A program made the position numbers and the translations under genes. DNA of 64,000 nt from CALHVX01 sp964640725 (GTDB lineage Bacteria; Pseudomonadota; Gammaproteobacteria; Pseudomonadales; Azotimanducaceae), in assembly GCA_964640725.1 (NCBI GenBank), contig CAZXIJ010000021.1, forward strand, positions 13,581-77,580, read 5' to 3'. Below the pieces are notes generated by a model. It saw only the letters and a program-made list of their open reading frames with translations, ran no database searches and was not told the DNA's origin. Below, piece by piece: positions 51,212-61,533 of the stretch; position 1 is the stretch's first letter; each line of letters starts with the position of its first letter.

Positions 51212-51702
51212 ATCCCAGCGGCGGCGGCTGGCTCATTTTTCTGACCCTGATCGGCGCGCTGCTGCTCGCGATCGTGCACTTGCCGGAGTCCTGGCCCCAG
51301 TGGCTGGGATGGCTGCGGCCGGCCTGGGTGCCCATGGTGCTGTTTTACTGGGTGCTCGCAGTGCCGCACCGGGTCGGTCTGATCAGCGCCTGGCTGGTCG
51401 GGGTTGCGCTGGATGTCCTGCAGGCCGAACCGCTTGGCCTGAACGGGGTGCTCCTGGCTGGCATCACCTTTGTCGCCTGGCGCTTTTACGAGCGCCTGCG
51501 CATGTACGCCGGTTTGCAGCACAGCCTGCTCCTGTTTTTTCTGCTGACGCTGACCGAGCTGCTGCGCCGGTCCGTAAACCTGCTGATGACTGGCGAGCCC
51601 ATCGGTACCCTTTGGCTGCTGGTGCCGCTGATGAGCGCCGTCAGCTGGCCGTTTGTGGAGTGGACGCTGTCCCGGCTGCAACAGCGGGTGCGCGTCGAGT
51701 AG
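51208..51702 (+). CDS. mreD: Rod shape-determining protein MreD
   Basis: The 164-residue protein is highly hydrophobic with about five membrane segments, including LIFLTLIGALLLAIVHLP and PMVLFYWVLAVPHRVGLISAWLVGVALDVLQAEPLG, which is typical of MreD. It works with MreB and MreC in the elongasome. GTG 51208 overlaps the mreC stop codon. The maf gene begins 23 bp downstream. Confidence 0.95.
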   Translation: MNPSGGGWLIFLTLIGALLLAIVHLPESWPQWLGWLRPAWVPMVLFYWVLAVPHRVGLISAWLVGVALDVLQAEPLGLNGVLLAGITFVAWRFYERLRMYAGLQHSLLLFFLLTLTELLRRSVNLLMTGEPIGTLWLLVPLMSAVSWPFVEWTLSRLQQRVRVE

Positions 51703-51725
51703 AAATTCCTCAGGAAGGGGGCAAC

Positions 51726-52364
51726 ATGACCGATCTGCCGGATCCGATTCCTCTGGATGCTGGCCTGCTCCTGGCCTCCGGCTCCCCGCGGCGGCGGGAA
51801 CTGCTCGAGCAGATCGGGCTGCCGCTGTACGTCGCGCCAGTGCCCGTGAACGAGACGCCGGAGTCTGGCGAAGGGGCCCGGGACTACGTTTCGCGTCTGT
51901 CTGCTGCCAAGTGCCAGGCGGCCGCCCGGGTCTATGGGGGCTGGCTCGCCGGGGGCGCTCAGCGGGCCATCCTCGCCGCCGACACCACCGTGGTGCTGGA
52001 CGGCAAAATCCTCGGAAAACCCGAAGATCATGCACAGGCGCGAACGATGCTGGCCGAGCTGTCTGGCCGGAGCCACGAGGTTCTGACCAGCCTGACGCTG
52101 TGCAGCGCGTCGGACACGGTGAGCGAGACCGTGTCAGTTCAGGTGCGGTTCAGAGCGCTGACGCAGCATGAGATCGAGGCGTATGTGAGCACCGGTGAAG
52201 GACAGGACAAAGCGGGCGGTTATGGCATCCAGGGCATTGGGGGTATATTCGCCGAACAGATCAACGGCAGTTACAGCGCCGTAGTCGGGCTGCCAGTGGC
52301 CAGTGTCGAGACGCTGCTGCAAGCCCTTGGTATCGACTCCTGGCGGCTGCGCGGTTATGGCTGA
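51726..52364 (+). CDS. maf: Maf/YhdE nucleotide pyrophosphatase
   Basis: The 212-residue Maf protein hydrolyses non-canonical or canonical nucleoside triphosphates to monophosphates. It contains LLLASGSPRRRELLEQIGLP, AILAADTTVVLDGKILGKP, SGRSHEVLTSLTLC and DKAGGYGIQGIGGIFAEQINGSYSAVVGLP, all Maf hallmarks. ATG 51726 is preceded by GGGGGC. The last codons overlap the start of rng by eight bases, the typical gene order after mreD. Confidence 0.96.
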   Translation: MTDLPDPIPLDAGLLLASGSPRRRELLEQIGLPLYVAPVPVNETPESGEGARDYVSRLSAAKCQAAARVYGGWLAGGAQRAILAADTTVVLDGKILGKPEDHAQARTMLAELSGRSHEVLTSLTLCSASDTVSETVSVQVRFRALTQHEIEAYVSTGEGQDKAGGYGIQGIGGIFAEQINGSYSAVVGLPVASVETLLQALGIDSWRLRGYG

Positions 52365-53850
52365 AGAACTTCTTATCAATGTCAGCGACTTCGAGACCCG
52401 CGTTGCCCTGCTGGATCAGGGGGCGTTGGCCGAGGTCCACCTGGCGCGGGCCAACAACTACAGCCTGACCGGCAACATTTACCTGGGGCGCGTGGAACGG
52501 GTCATTCCGGGCATGCAGGCCGCATTTGTTGATGTGGGGCTGGAACGCCCGGGCTTTCTGCATGCTCGCGACATCGATGACACCCGCGGCAGTGACGATA
52601 CTCAGCCGCGGGACGTTCGCTCATTGCTGCAGACGGGCCAGGAAATCATGGTCCAGGTCGCCAAGGACCCGATCTCCAGCAAAGGCGCGCGGCTGACTGC
52701 GCACCTCGCCATCGCCAGCCGCTACCTCGTGCTGATGCCCTTCAACGATCACATCGGCATCTCCCAGCGCATTGACGACGACACCGAGAAAGACCGGCTG
52801 CGTTCGGTGATCGAAAACGCCCGCGACGAGCAGTCTGTGCAGCTCGGCTTTATTGCCCGTACCGCGGCGGAAGGGGCGAGCGTCGCCGGTCTGGAAGTCG
52901 ATATGCGCTTCCTGGTGCGTATGTGGGACCGCATTCTGGCAAACCGTCACGGGGTCGGCTGCCCGGGCGCCGTGTATCAGGAAATCCCCCTGCACATTCG
53001 GGTGCTGCGGGACCTGACCAGCCCGCGCCTCGACAAGATTGTCATCGATCACCAGCCGACCTTCGGTCGCGTGCGCAGCTTTGTCGAAGAGTTCCTGCCC
53101 GAATTCCTTGACCGGCTGACCTTTTACGAAGAGCCCCGGCCCCTGTTCGAGCGCTATGGCGTTGAAGACGAGCTGGCCCGAGCGCTGGACAAAACGGTTC
53201 CGCTCAAGTGTGGCGGCCACCTCGTGATCGAGCAGACCGAAGCGATGGTGACCGTCGACGTCAACACCGGCAAATTTCTCGGCACCAGCAACCTCGAAGA
53301 CACGGTGTTCCGCGCCAACATCGAGGCTGCGGCAGCCTTGCCGCGGCAGCTGCGCCTGCGCAACCTGGGCGGCATCGTGGTGGTCGATTTCATCGACATG
53401 GTGGAAGAAGAGCACCAGCGGCAGGTGCTGCGCGCGCTGGAGAAAGCCTGCGAACAGGACCCCGCGCGGATTCGCGTCGACGGTTTCTCGGCCCTCGGGC
53501 TGGTGCTGCTCAGCCGCAAACGAACGCGGGAAAGCCTGTCCCAGCAGCTGTGCGAGCCCTGCGAGCGGTGCCAGGGCTCAGGCCTGGTGCGGACTGCGGC
53601 GACCACCTGTGGCGAGATCCTGCGCGCGATCCAGCAGGATTCTGATCAGCGCTGCGGCACCTTGCCGCGGGACGCCGGCGAGTATCTGATCCGCGCTCCG
53701 GAGTCGGTGGTGGATCGCCTGCTGGACGAAGAAGCCGGCGAGCTGGCCCAGCTCGGCCGGCTGATCGGCCGCGACATCCGCATGCAGGTTGAGCCCAGCT
53801 ATGGTCCTGGCCAGTTCGATATCGTGCTGGTGCAGGGCGTCAGGCGTTAG
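52357..53850 (+). CDS. rng: Ribonuclease G
   Basis: The 497-residue endoribonuclease matures 16S rRNA 5' ends and degrades mRNA. Its N terminus AEELLINVSDFETRVALLD is followed by an S1 domain (GNIYLGRVERVIPGMQAAFVDVG). The catalytic region has EAMVTVDVNTGKFLG with its metal-binding Asp residues, and GGIVVVDFIDM. Zinc-link cysteines lie in CEPCERCQGSG. It lacks the long C-terminal scaffold of RNase E. ATG 52357 overlaps the end of maf. Confidence 0.97.
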   Translation: MAEELLINVSDFETRVALLDQGALAEVHLARANNYSLTGNIYLGRVERVIPGMQAAFVDVGLERPGFLHARDIDDTRGSDDTQPRDVRSLLQTGQEIMVQVAKDPISSKGARLTAHLAIASRYLVLMPFNDHIGISQRIDDDTEKDRLRSVIENARDEQSVQLGFIARTAAEGASVAGLEVDMRFLVRMWDRILANRHGVGCPGAVYQEIPLHIRVLRDLTSPRLDKIVIDHQPTFGRVRSFVEEFLPEFLDRLTFYEEPRPLFERYGVEDELARALDKTVPLKCGGHLVIEQTEAMVTVDVNTGKFLGTSNLEDTVFRANIEAAAALPRQLRLRNLGGIVVVDFIDMVEEEHQRQVLRALEKACEQDPARIRVDGFSALGLVLLSRKRTRESLSQQLCEPCERCQGSGLVRTAATTCGEILRAIQQDSDQRCGTLPRDAGEYLIRAPESVVDRLLDEEAGELAQLGRLIGRDIRMQVEPSYGPGQFDIVLVQGVRR

Positions 53851-53882
53851 TGGGTGCCTTCCTGCTGGACTGAGGTCATGCC

Positions 53883-56800
53883 GTGATCGCGAGGGTCGCT
53901 CTTGCTCTGCGCTACACCCTGGTCGCGCTGGCAGTGCTGCTGGCGCTGATCACCGGGGCGGGCCGGCTGTTCATGGCCTGGCTGGACGAAGACCGGGCGC
54001 ACACGCTCCTTGCCCGCCTGGCGCCCGCGGTACCGATCACGCTGCACGGTGCCGAGTTTGGCTGGCACCATCTGAACCCCCGGGTCAGCATCGAGACCCT
54101 GACCCTGGGCGACAGCCAGGTTCGCGGTCTGGTCGTCGAGCTGGACTGGATGGAGAGCCTGGCCCGACGCGCCCTGGTCCTCGGGCACCTGGGCAATCGG
54201 GAAGCAATGCTGCGTTTTGAGCGCGGCCCGCAAGGCCAGCTCAGCCTGGCCGGCATGCCCGCCGGAGAAGGGTCGCTGCCGTGGCGCGGAACCCTTGAGC
54301 ATTCTGATCAGCTGGCGCTCCAGGCGGCCCTCTACCTGGCCGCGCCGGGGCAGGGATACGCGCCCCTGGGCGTTTCGCTGCGAGCCACCAACCGGCGCGC
54401 CAAGCGGCGGTGGTCAGTGCGCGTGGCCGATACGGGCTGTGACGTCATAGCGCGGTGCGCCTTGCAGCTTGAAGCCGAAGAGTTTTTGGCGGTGCCGCTG
54501 TGGCAGGGCGCGTCCCTGGCGATCAGCTCCAGGCTTGGCGAGGACGGTTTGACCTTGCCCCGGGCACTGCTCGGCAACGCCTCCCTGCATTTGACCCGAG
54601 CTGCGATTCGCTGGGACGCCACACAGCGCGACTGGCGACAGGCGGACACGCCCCTTGGGTCCTCGGCGGGCAACGACGACGACGGCGCGCCGGTGGCGGG
54701 ACGGCTGGATCTGGACCTCGCCCTGCACAGTGTCGAGCTGCCGGGCGGTGTGCCCTTTGCCTTGTCGCTCACGGCCAGCGGTTCCAGCCATCCAGGGTTT
54801 GCGGTGGCGCGCAGTTTCGACGCGACGCTGGCCGTGGGCGACACAGCTGTGGCGCTGCCGGAGCTGTGGATGCGATGGCTGCCAGAGCGCCTGCAGCTGT
54901 TTACCGCGGCGGTCGACCTGGAGCGAGCGCTGGGGCAAGTCGCCCGCACCCGCAGCGAAGACGATCAACTCGGCCTCTGGCTGCGGGCCCTGGCCATTCG
55001 CGGCGAGCTGTCCCGGCTGCAGCTGCAGGCTGATCTGGCGGACGGCACCGTGGCCTGGGCGGCGCGGCTGGCCGATGGCGGCATGTCCGGCTTCCAGGGT
55101 GCCCCGACAGTGTCGGGCTTCAACGGTGAACTGGTGGGCTACGAGCGCGGGCTCGCCGCGCAGATTCAGGCCGGCAGCGGCGTGGTTGGTTTTCCTGACG
55201 TGTTCTCCGATCTTTGGCCCGTCGCTTCTTTTCGAGCGCGCATGCAGCTGCACTGGCGCGACGCGGGGTTGGCCCTGCTCGGCGAAGAGATCGAGGCGGC
55301 GCTGGCGGAAGCCGGCAGCGCGGAGCCCCGGCAGGTCACCGGTCGCTTCCGTCTTGCGGTACCGGGGGAGCGGCTCGAACAGACTCTGGCGCTGCAGCTC
55401 GCAGCGCCCGTTCTGAGCGTTGATCTGGCGCGGCGCTTTGTGCCGAGCAAGATCAACCCGGACCTCAAGCGCTGGCTGCGCACCGCGCCGCGCGCGGGGC
55501 AGCTCGCCGATGTGACCTTTGCCTATCACGGTTACGTTCGCGGGGGGCAAGGGCCCGCGGCGCGCCGCAGCGCGCTAACCGCGCAGCTGCGGCGGGGCGA
55601 GCTGGTTTTCGACGAGCGTTGGCCCGTGCTGGAAGGCATTGAAGGGCGCTTTGATCTGTCCGGTCAGCGCGCGGCGTTCCGCACCCGGGAAGCGAGTTCC
55701 CTGGGGGTGAGCCTGGCGGGCTCGCAGGTGATGGTGCCGCCCGGAGCACGGAGCTTGACCCTGGCGCTGGCGGCGCAGGGCGACGGCCAGTCGGCGCTGC
55801 GCTATGTGCGGGAGTCGCCGCTGCAGCAGACGTTGCCGTTCATCGCGCCGCAATGGCAGGCGCAGGGCCCGCTGGGTTTGAGCGGCACGCTCAAGGTACC
55901 GCTCGGGGCCTCTGCCACCGGCGAGCCGCGGGTAACCCAGGCCGACCTGCGCATTGCACTGGCCGATGCATCGCTGACGATGCCCGAGGAGCGCCTGTCA
56001 TTGACGGGCTTGACCGGCGAGGCGCAGTTTCGCACCCCCGGGCAGCTAACCTGTCCGCGCCTTGACGGCCGGCTGCACGACGAGCCGGTAACGGCCTCGA
56101 TCGAGACGGTGGACGACACGATTCGCTTTGTCTTTCAGGGCGAGGCGGATCCGGACCTTGCCTACCGGGTGCTGGATGTTCCAGATCCCGGGTTTGCACG
56201 GGGGCGCACCGGCTATACGGGCTATCTCGCTTTCCCGCCGGCGCCGGCGGGACCTCAGCTGGTGATCGAAACGGCGCTGACCGGCATCGCCCTGGACCTG
56301 CCCGGGGAGCTCGCCAAGGACGAGGCCGATCGCCGGTCTACTCGGGTCGAGGTCGATTTCCTGGATGAGCGAACCGAAGTCGGGGTTGCGCAGCGCGTGC
56401 TGGACGCTGCGCTGATCGTCACCGATGCCGGTCTGCGTGGCGGTCGCGTGCGGCTGCGCGGCTCTGCCGCCGGGCTGCCACAGTCTCACGTGCTGGCGGC
56501 GGACAGCCATGGCCGAGGGATCACGGATACCCGGCGGCTGGCGATTACCGGGGCTCTGGCGGAGCTGCCGCTGGCGGCCGGGGGCGCCGAAGGCGGGCTC
56601 TTTGGCGCAACGCCGGTGCTTCTGGACTCCCTGGAGATCGGCCACCTGCTGGCCGGGGATGCAGACCTGGGACCGGTCGCGCTGAGCGGCACCATGGATG
56701 GCCCGGCGCTGGCGATTGCGGCCTTTGGCGATCAGGTGCGGGGGCGTTTTACGCAAACGGCGGACTCGATGCTGGACGTCGATCTCGATTTCCTGCAGCT

Positions 56801-57857
56801 GCCCGACGTTGCTGAGGGCGCGGCGCCGCTGGCCGAGCTGGATGTCCGCCTGGTCACAGATCCTGATCGCCTTCGGGAGCGCGTCACGGTCGATACCCGG
56901 CTGGCGCCGGAAGAAGATCCCCTGCCCGTCGCCCTGATCGATGAGCTGCCCGCGGCGCGGGTGCGCGTGGCCGAGCTGATGCTCGGTGCGGATCCTTTTG
57001 GCCGCTGGGCCTTCGAGCTTGCGCCGGAGCCGGGCGTGATCCGGATCCTCGAGCTGGACGCGCAGGTCCGCGGGCTCACAATTGCCGCGCCAGAGCTGAG
57101 CTGGCATGCGCAGCCTAACGAGACGCGTTTTAGCGGTGAGCTGACGGCACAGGATCTGGCCACGGTGTTGCCCCAGTGGGACTACGCAGCCTCGCTCTCG
57201 ACCGAGGCTGCGCGCGTGCGGGCAACGGTCCGCTGGCCGGGCTCGCCGGCGAACATCAATCTGCTGACAGCTGACGGGAGCGCGAACTTCCGGGCCGACA
57301 ACGGGCGCTTTCTGGAGATCGACAGCGGCAGCAACGCGCTGAGGATCTTCAGCCTGCTCAATTTTTCGGCCTTTGCGAAGCGCATGAACCTGGATTTTTC
57401 CGACGTGCTGGGACGGGGCGTATCCTTTGAGAAGCTGACCGCACCGGTCAGCCTGGCGAGCGGTGATATGCGCTTTACGGAGCCCATGGCGATGGAAGGC
57501 ACCGGTTCCAAATTTCGCCTGTCCGGCACCGTCGACCTGGATACCGGCGCGCTCAACAACGAAATGGTTGTCACCTTGCCGCTCACCAAGGGCCTGCCCT
57601 GGTATGCCGCGTACGTGGCGCTTGCGAACCCGTTGGCGGGCCTTGGGGTGCTGGTTGGAGAGCGCATGCTGCGCAAACCGCTCGAGCAGTTCAGCAGCGC
57701 GCGCTACCGGGTGACCGGCACGCTCGATGAGCCCAAAGCCAGACTTGTTAGTATATTCGACAACGACATGTCGACGGAGCTGCCGGCCGATGGCTCGGCG
57801 GTGCCGGCGCCCGACACCGAACCCGTGACCGCAGATCAGGAAGAGAACAGCGAATGA
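53883..57857 (+). CDS. yhdP: YhdP family protein (AsmA2/DUF3971)
   Basis: The 1324-residue protein has an N-terminal membrane helix (about 5-25), then long periplasmic beta-rich segments of the AsmA-like type. The DUF3971 region begins with FGWHHLNPRVSIETLTLGD. The C-terminal AsmA2 part has FLEIDSGSNALRIFSLLNFSAFAKRMNLDFSDVLGRGVSFEKL and MVVTLPLTKGLPWYAAYVALANPLAG. YhdP, TamB and YdbH are implicated in phospholipid transport to the outer membrane. GTG 53883 starts 32 bp after rng. The stop overlaps tldD. Gene length and position agree with gammaproteobacterial yhdP. Confidence 0.95.
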   Translation: MIARVALALRYTLVALAVLLALITGAGRLFMAWLDEDRAHTLLARLAPAVPITLHGAEFGWHHLNPRVSIETLTLGDSQVRGLVVELDWMESLARRALVLGHLGNREAMLRFERGPQGQLSLAGMPAGEGSLPWRGTLEHSDQLALQAALYLAAPGQGYAPLGVSLRATNRRAKRRWSVRVADTGCDVIARCALQLEAEEFLAVPLWQGASLAISSRLGEDGLTLPRALLGNASLHLTRAAIRWDATQRDWRQADTPLGSSAGNDDDGAPVAGRLDLDLALHSVELPGGVPFALSLTASGSSHPGFAVARSFDATLAVGDTAVALPELWMRWLPERLQLFTAAVDLERALGQVARTRSEDDQLGLWLRALAIRGELSRLQLQADLADGTVAWAARLADGGMSGFQGAPTVSGFNGELVGYERGLAAQIQAGSGVVGFPDVFSDLWPVASFRARMQLHWRDAGLALLGEEIEAALAEAGSAEPRQVTGRFRLAVPGERLEQTLALQLAAPVLSVDLARRFVPSKINPDLKRWLRTAPRAGQLADVTFAYHGYVRGGQGPAARRSALTAQLRRGELVFDERWPVLEGIEGRFDLSGQRAAFRTREASSLGVSLAGSQVMVPPGARSLTLALAAQGDGQSALRYVRESPLQQTLPFIAPQWQAQGPLGLSGTLKVPLGASATGEPRVTQADLRIALADASLTMPEERLSLTGLTGEAQFRTPGQLTCPRLDGRLHDEPVTASIETVDDTIRFVFQGEADPDLAYRVLDVPDPGFARGRTGYTGYLAFPPAPAGPQLVIETALTGIALDLPGELAKDEADRRSTRVEVDFLDERTEVGVAQRVLDAALIVTDAGLRGGRVRLRGSAAGLPQSHVLAADSHGRGITDTRRLAITGALAELPLAAGGAEGGLFGATPVLLDSLEIGHLLAGDADLGPVALSGTMDGPALAIAAFGDQVRGRFTQTADSMLDVDLDFLQLPDVAEGAAPLAELDVRLVTDPDRLRERVTVDTRLAPEEDPLPVALIDELPAARVRVAELMLGADPFGRWAFELAPEPGVIRILELDAQVRGLTIAAPELSWHAQPNETRFSGELTAQDLATVLPQWDYAASLSTEAARVRATVRWPGSPANINLLTADGSANFRADNGRFLEIDSGSNALRIFSLLNFSAFAKRMNLDFSDVLGRGVSFEKLTAPVSLASGDMRFTEPMAMEGTGSKFRLSGTVDLDTGALNNEMVVTLPLTKGLPWYAAYVALANPLAGLGVLVGERMLRKPLEQFSSARYRVTGTLDEPKARLVSIFDNDMSTELPADGSAVPAPDTEPVTADQEENSE

Positions 57858-59299
57858 CCAATCCCGTTGCCCAGGCGCGCAGCGCGCTGCTGGCGCCCTC
57901 TGGCATTGACGACAGCGACGCCCAGCGCGTGCTGGCCCACCTGCTTGGCCGGGCCGTCGATCTGGGCGAGCTGTTTTTTCAGCACCAGCGCTCGGAAAGC
58001 TGGGTGCTTGAAGACGGCATCGTCAAGGACGGGTCCTACAGCGTCGACCGCGGCGTCGGGGTGCGTGCTGTGGCGGGCGAGAAGACAGGCTTTGCCTACG
58101 CCGAGGACATCGTGCTGCCAGCGCTGACGCAGGCGGCGGACGCAGCGCGCAGCATCAGCCGGCAGGGACGCAGCGGTTCGGCGCAGATCGAGGCGGCGCC
58201 GGTGCGGCCGCCCGCGCGGTACCCGAGCCTTGACCCGTTGGCGTCGCGCAACGAAGACGACAAAGTCGCACTGCTTAAGCTTGCGGACGAGGCAGCGCGA
58301 GGCGCAGACCCCCGGGTGCAGGAGGTCACCGTACGCCTGTCTGCAAACCACGAATCAATGCTGGTGATGGCGACCGACGGCACGATCGCCGGCGATGTGC
58401 GGCCGCTCGTGCGCTTCGACGTATCGGTGCTGGTCGAGCAGAACGGACGGCGGGAACGCGGCAACGCGGGGCTCGGCGGCCGCGGCGATATTCCGACCTT
58501 TATTCACCCGGACAGCGTTCGCGAACTGGCTGCAGAGGCTGTTCGCACAGCGCTGGTCAACCTCGAGGCCATCGATGCGCCTGCGGGGCCTATGCCGGTC
58601 GTGCTGGGTGCGGGCTGGCCCGGGGTCCTGCTGCACGAGGCGGTGGGGCACGGGTTGGAAGGCGACTTCAATCGCAAGGGCAGCTCTGCCTTTGCCGGAC
58701 GCGTGGGCGAGAAGGTGGCATCGGAGCTGTGCACGGTGGTCGATGACGGCACCCTCAGCGATCGACGCGGCTCCCTGACCGTTGACGACGAGGGCACGCC
58801 GACCGGCGAAACCGTGCTCATCGAGAACGGCATTCTCAAGGGCTACCTGCAGGACAAGCTCAATGCCCGGCTCATGGGCGTGGCGCCGACCGGCAACGGC
58901 CGTCGGCAAAGCTATGCGCACGTGCCCATGCCGCGCATGACCAACACCTTCATGCGCAGCGGCACCCACGAGCGCGAGGAGATGATTGCCAGCATCAAGC
59001 GCGGGGTCTACGCGGTGAACTTTGGCGGCGGCCAGGTGGACATCACCTCCGGGCGGTTTGTGTTCTCGGCGACGGAGGCCTACCTGATCGAGGACGGCAA
59101 GGTCACCGCGCCGATTCGCGGCGCGACGCTGATCGGCGACGGTCCCGAAGTGATGCAGAAAGTGTCCATGGTGGGCAACGACATGGCGCTGGACGCCGGG
59201 GTCGGGGTCTGCGGCAAGGACGGGCAGTCAGTGCCCGTGGGCGTTGGTCAACCGACGCTGAAGGTGGACGAAATCGTGGTGGGCGGCACGCAGGCCTAG
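57854..59299 (+). CDS. tldD: Metalloprotease TldD
   Basis: The 481-residue protein forms a heterodimeric zinc protease with TldE/PmbA. The HExxxH site lies in LLHEAVGHGLEGDFNRKG near residue 260. GRQSYAHVPMPRMTNTFM and GGQVDITSGRFVFSATEAYLIEDGK follow, with the zinc-ligand cysteine expected late in the protein (GVGVCGKDGQ). The complex degrades unfolded peptides and is used in maturation of some modified peptides and antitoxins. ATG 57854 overlaps the yhdP stop. The stop overlaps the convergent darP gene. Confidence 0.97.
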   Translation: MTNPVAQARSALLAPSGIDDSDAQRVLAHLLGRAVDLGELFFQHQRSESWVLEDGIVKDGSYSVDRGVGVRAVAGEKTGFAYAEDIVLPALTQAADAARSISRQGRSGSAQIEAAPVRPPARYPSLDPLASRNEDDKVALLKLADEAARGADPRVQEVTVRLSANHESMLVMATDGTIAGDVRPLVRFDVSVLVEQNGRRERGNAGLGGRGDIPTFIHPDSVRELAAEAVRTALVNLEAIDAPAGPMPVVLGAGWPGVLLHEAVGHGLEGDFNRKGSSAFAGRVGEKVASELCTVVDDGTLSDRRGSLTVDDEGTPTGETVLIENGILKGYLQDKLNARLMGVAPTGNGRRQSYAHVPMPRMTNTFMRSGTHEREEMIASIKRGVYAVNFGGGQVDITSGRFVFSATEAYLIEDGKVTAPIRGATLIGDGPEVMQKVSMVGNDMALDAGVGVCGKDGQSVPVGVGQPTLKVDEIVVGGTQA

Positions 59300-59916
59300 C
59301 CGTGTTCTTCTGCGCCAGGGTCTGCCGCGTCCGCATGCTCCCGGAGCAGCCGGAACAGTGCGCGGGCGTCCGTGCGCGCGGCGCGGGCCAGCTGTTCGTG
59401 GCGCCCGGCGCCAGGCTCGCTGGCCGCCAGCGCCCGCTGGCTGCGAGCCGCGCGATCCACCGCCTGGCGCAGCGGTTGCCGGTCAACCTGAGGGTGCGCA
59501 TCGATGTAGGCCGTCAGCGCGTCGCGCTCGTTCAGCAGCCGGTCGCGCCAGCCTTCCAGGGCATGCAGCTCGTAGCGCGCCGCGGCCGACTGGCCGTCCC
59601 GCTCGTCGATGGCGGCCTGGATCGCGTCGGTATCGATATCCCGCATGATGCCGCCGATAAACTGGAGCTGGCGCTTGCGGGCGCCCCGGGCGCGCAGCCG
59701 CCGAAACTCCTTCAGCGCATCGCGCAAGCGGTCCGGCAGCGGCAAGGCTGCCTGCTGCTCCGGCGTCAGCGCGGTCAGCGCGTCGCCCAGCGCGCGCGCA
59801 GCCTGGGCATCGCGTTTGCGGGCCGAGCGCGACGCTGGCTCGTCGAAGCCGTCTTCGCCGCCCTCTTTGTCGCCCTCTTTGCCGCCCGCTTTGCCGCTAA
59901 ACGTTTCATCATCCAT
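59296..59916 (-). CDS. darP: Ribosome biogenesis factor DarP (YjgA, DUF615)
   Basis: The 206-residue, highly charged protein has the DUF615 features SARKRDAQAARALGDALTALT, LPLPDRLRDALKEFRRLRARGARKRQLQFIGGIMRDID and a helical C terminus ending in ARALFRLLREH. DarP assists late assembly of the 50S subunit. It is transcribed against its neighbours, between tldD and pmbA, an arrangement conserved in many gammaproteobacteria. Its 3' end overlaps tldD by four bases. The N terminus has a Gly/Lys/Glu-rich low-complexity region. Confidence 0.95.
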   Translation of the reverse strand: MDDETFSGKAGGKEGDKEGGEDGFDEPASRSARKRDAQAARALGDALTALTPEQQAALPLPDRLRDALKEFRRLRARGARKRQLQFIGGIMRDIDTDAIQAAIDERDGQSAAARYELHALEGWRDRLLNERDALTAYIDAHPQVDRQPLRQAVDRAARSQRALAASEPGAGRHEQLARAARTDARALFRLLREHADAADPGAEEHG

Positions 59917-59978
59917 CCCTATAGCTTACACAGGTCGCCGGTCCTTGCCGGCCCTGCAGGACCCCATTGAGGCCGCTC

Positions 59979-61349
59979 ATGAGCACCACGCCAGCCAGAC
60001 CCGACCAGCACGCCGTTGACCTGCGGCAAAGTGAGGCCGCGATTCGCGAGCGCGTCGAACAGATCCTCGACGAAGCGCGGCGGCAGGGCGCAACGGCGGC
60101 CGAAGTGGTCGCCAGCGAAGACATTGGCCTGGGCGTGACCGTGCGCATGGGCGAGCTGGAGAATGTCGAGTTCAACCAGGATCGGGGGTTTGGGATCACG
60201 GTCTACCGCGGCCAGCGCCGGGGCAGCGCCTCGACATCCGATTCGCGGCCCGAGGCGGTGGCAGATACGGTGCGAGCGGCGATGAACATTGCCCGGTACA
60301 CCCAGGAGGACGAGCATGCAGGGCTTGCGGACCCGGCGCTGATGCCCGAAACGGTGCGGGACCTGGACCTGTTTCATCCCTGGGACCTGGATGCCGACGC
60401 AGCTCAAGCCCTGGCGCTGACGGCAGAGAGCGCCGGGCGCGAGGTCGATGCGCGCATTACCAACTCCGACGGTGCTTCCGTCGGCACGGGGCAGCTGTGC
60501 CGTGTTTACGGCAATTCCCACGGCTTTGTGGGCAGCTATCTGGGCACCCGGCACTCGCTCAGCTGCATGCTGATCGGCGAGGAGAACGGCAGCATGCAAC
60601 GAGACTACTGGTACACGGTCGCGCGCGACGCGACGGCGCTGGAAGCCGCTGCGGCCGTGGGCACGACAGCCGCGGAGCGTACGCTGCGCCGGCTGTCGCC
60701 GCGCCCGCTCAAGACCGGCAGCATTCCGGTCATCTTCTCGCCGCAGATGGCCATGGGCCTGATGGGGCACGTCATGGGGGCTCTGGCCGGCAGCGCGATT
60801 TACAAGAAAGCGAGCTTCCTGCACGACGCCATGGGCACGCAGGCTCTGGCATCGCACCTGTCCCTGGAAGAAGAGCCGCACCTGCCTGGGGAGCTGGGCA
60901 GCGCGGCCTTCGACGGCGAAGGCGTAGGGACCTGGAGCAAGGCGTTCATCGAAGATGGCGTGGTGCGTAGCTGGATGCTCAGCAGCTACTCGGCGCGTCG
61001 GTTAGGCCTTGCCACGAGCGGCAACGCAGGCGGCACGCACAACCTGACGCTCCGCGGCAAAACGCTGCCCCGGGCGGACCTGTTGCGGGAAGCGGGCGCG
61101 GGCTTTTACGTGACCGAACTCATGGGCCAGGGCGTAAACACTGTAACCGGCGACTATTCCCGCGGTGCCTCTGGCTTCTGGTTCGAAGACGGCGAGCTGC
61201 AGTACCCGGTCGACGGCGTGACGATTGCGGGCAACCTGAAAGACATCATGCAGCGGGTCGTGGCCGTTGGTGATGACGTCGATACCCGCGGTAACTACCG
61301 GGCACCCAGTGTTTGGGTCGAAGCCATGACCGTGGCCGGTGCTGACTAG
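59979..61349 (+). CDS. pmbA: Metalloprotease-related protein PmbA (TldE)
   Basis: The 456-residue partner of TldD lacks the HExxxH zinc site. It contains VEFNQDRGFGITVYRGQRRGSASTSD, GSIPVIFSPQMAMGLMGHVMGALAGSAIYKKASFL, and GVNTVTGDYSRGASGFWFEDGELQYPVDGVTIAGNLKDI, all diagnostic of PmbA/TldE. ATG 59979 is chosen because GAGG lies six bases upstream; TTG 59967 would add four residues. It diverges from darP. Confidence 0.96.
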   Translation: MSTTPARPDQHAVDLRQSEAAIRERVEQILDEARRQGATAAEVVASEDIGLGVTVRMGELENVEFNQDRGFGITVYRGQRRGSASTSDSRPEAVADTVRAAMNIARYTQEDEHAGLADPALMPETVRDLDLFHPWDLDADAAQALALTAESAGREVDARITNSDGASVGTGQLCRVYGNSHGFVGSYLGTRHSLSCMLIGEENGSMQRDYWYTVARDATALEAAAAVGTTAAERTLRRLSPRPLKTGSIPVIFSPQMAMGLMGHVMGALAGSAIYKKASFLHDAMGTQALASHLSLEEEPHLPGELGSAAFDGEGVGTWSKAFIEDGVVRSWMLSSYSARRLGLATSGNAGGTHNLTLRGKTLPRADLLREAGAGFYVTELMGQGVNTVTGDYSRGASGFWFEDGELQYPVDGVTIAGNLKDIMQRVVAVGDDVDTRGNYRAPSVWVEAMTVAGAD

Positions 61350-61533
61350 CTGGCCCTGACCCGGGCTTGGGTTCGGCAGGGCCCGTTGATACGATGCGCC
61401 CGCATCGCCGGGATGAAGGCTGTCTGACAGTTTTCGGCGTGATGAAGCTGCCGTTGCAGCTTGAGGAGAGCGCGCTTTTCTCTGCGGTGCACAACGTACC
61501 AGCCAGCCTATCCAGGGGTCAGGAGAGAGAAAC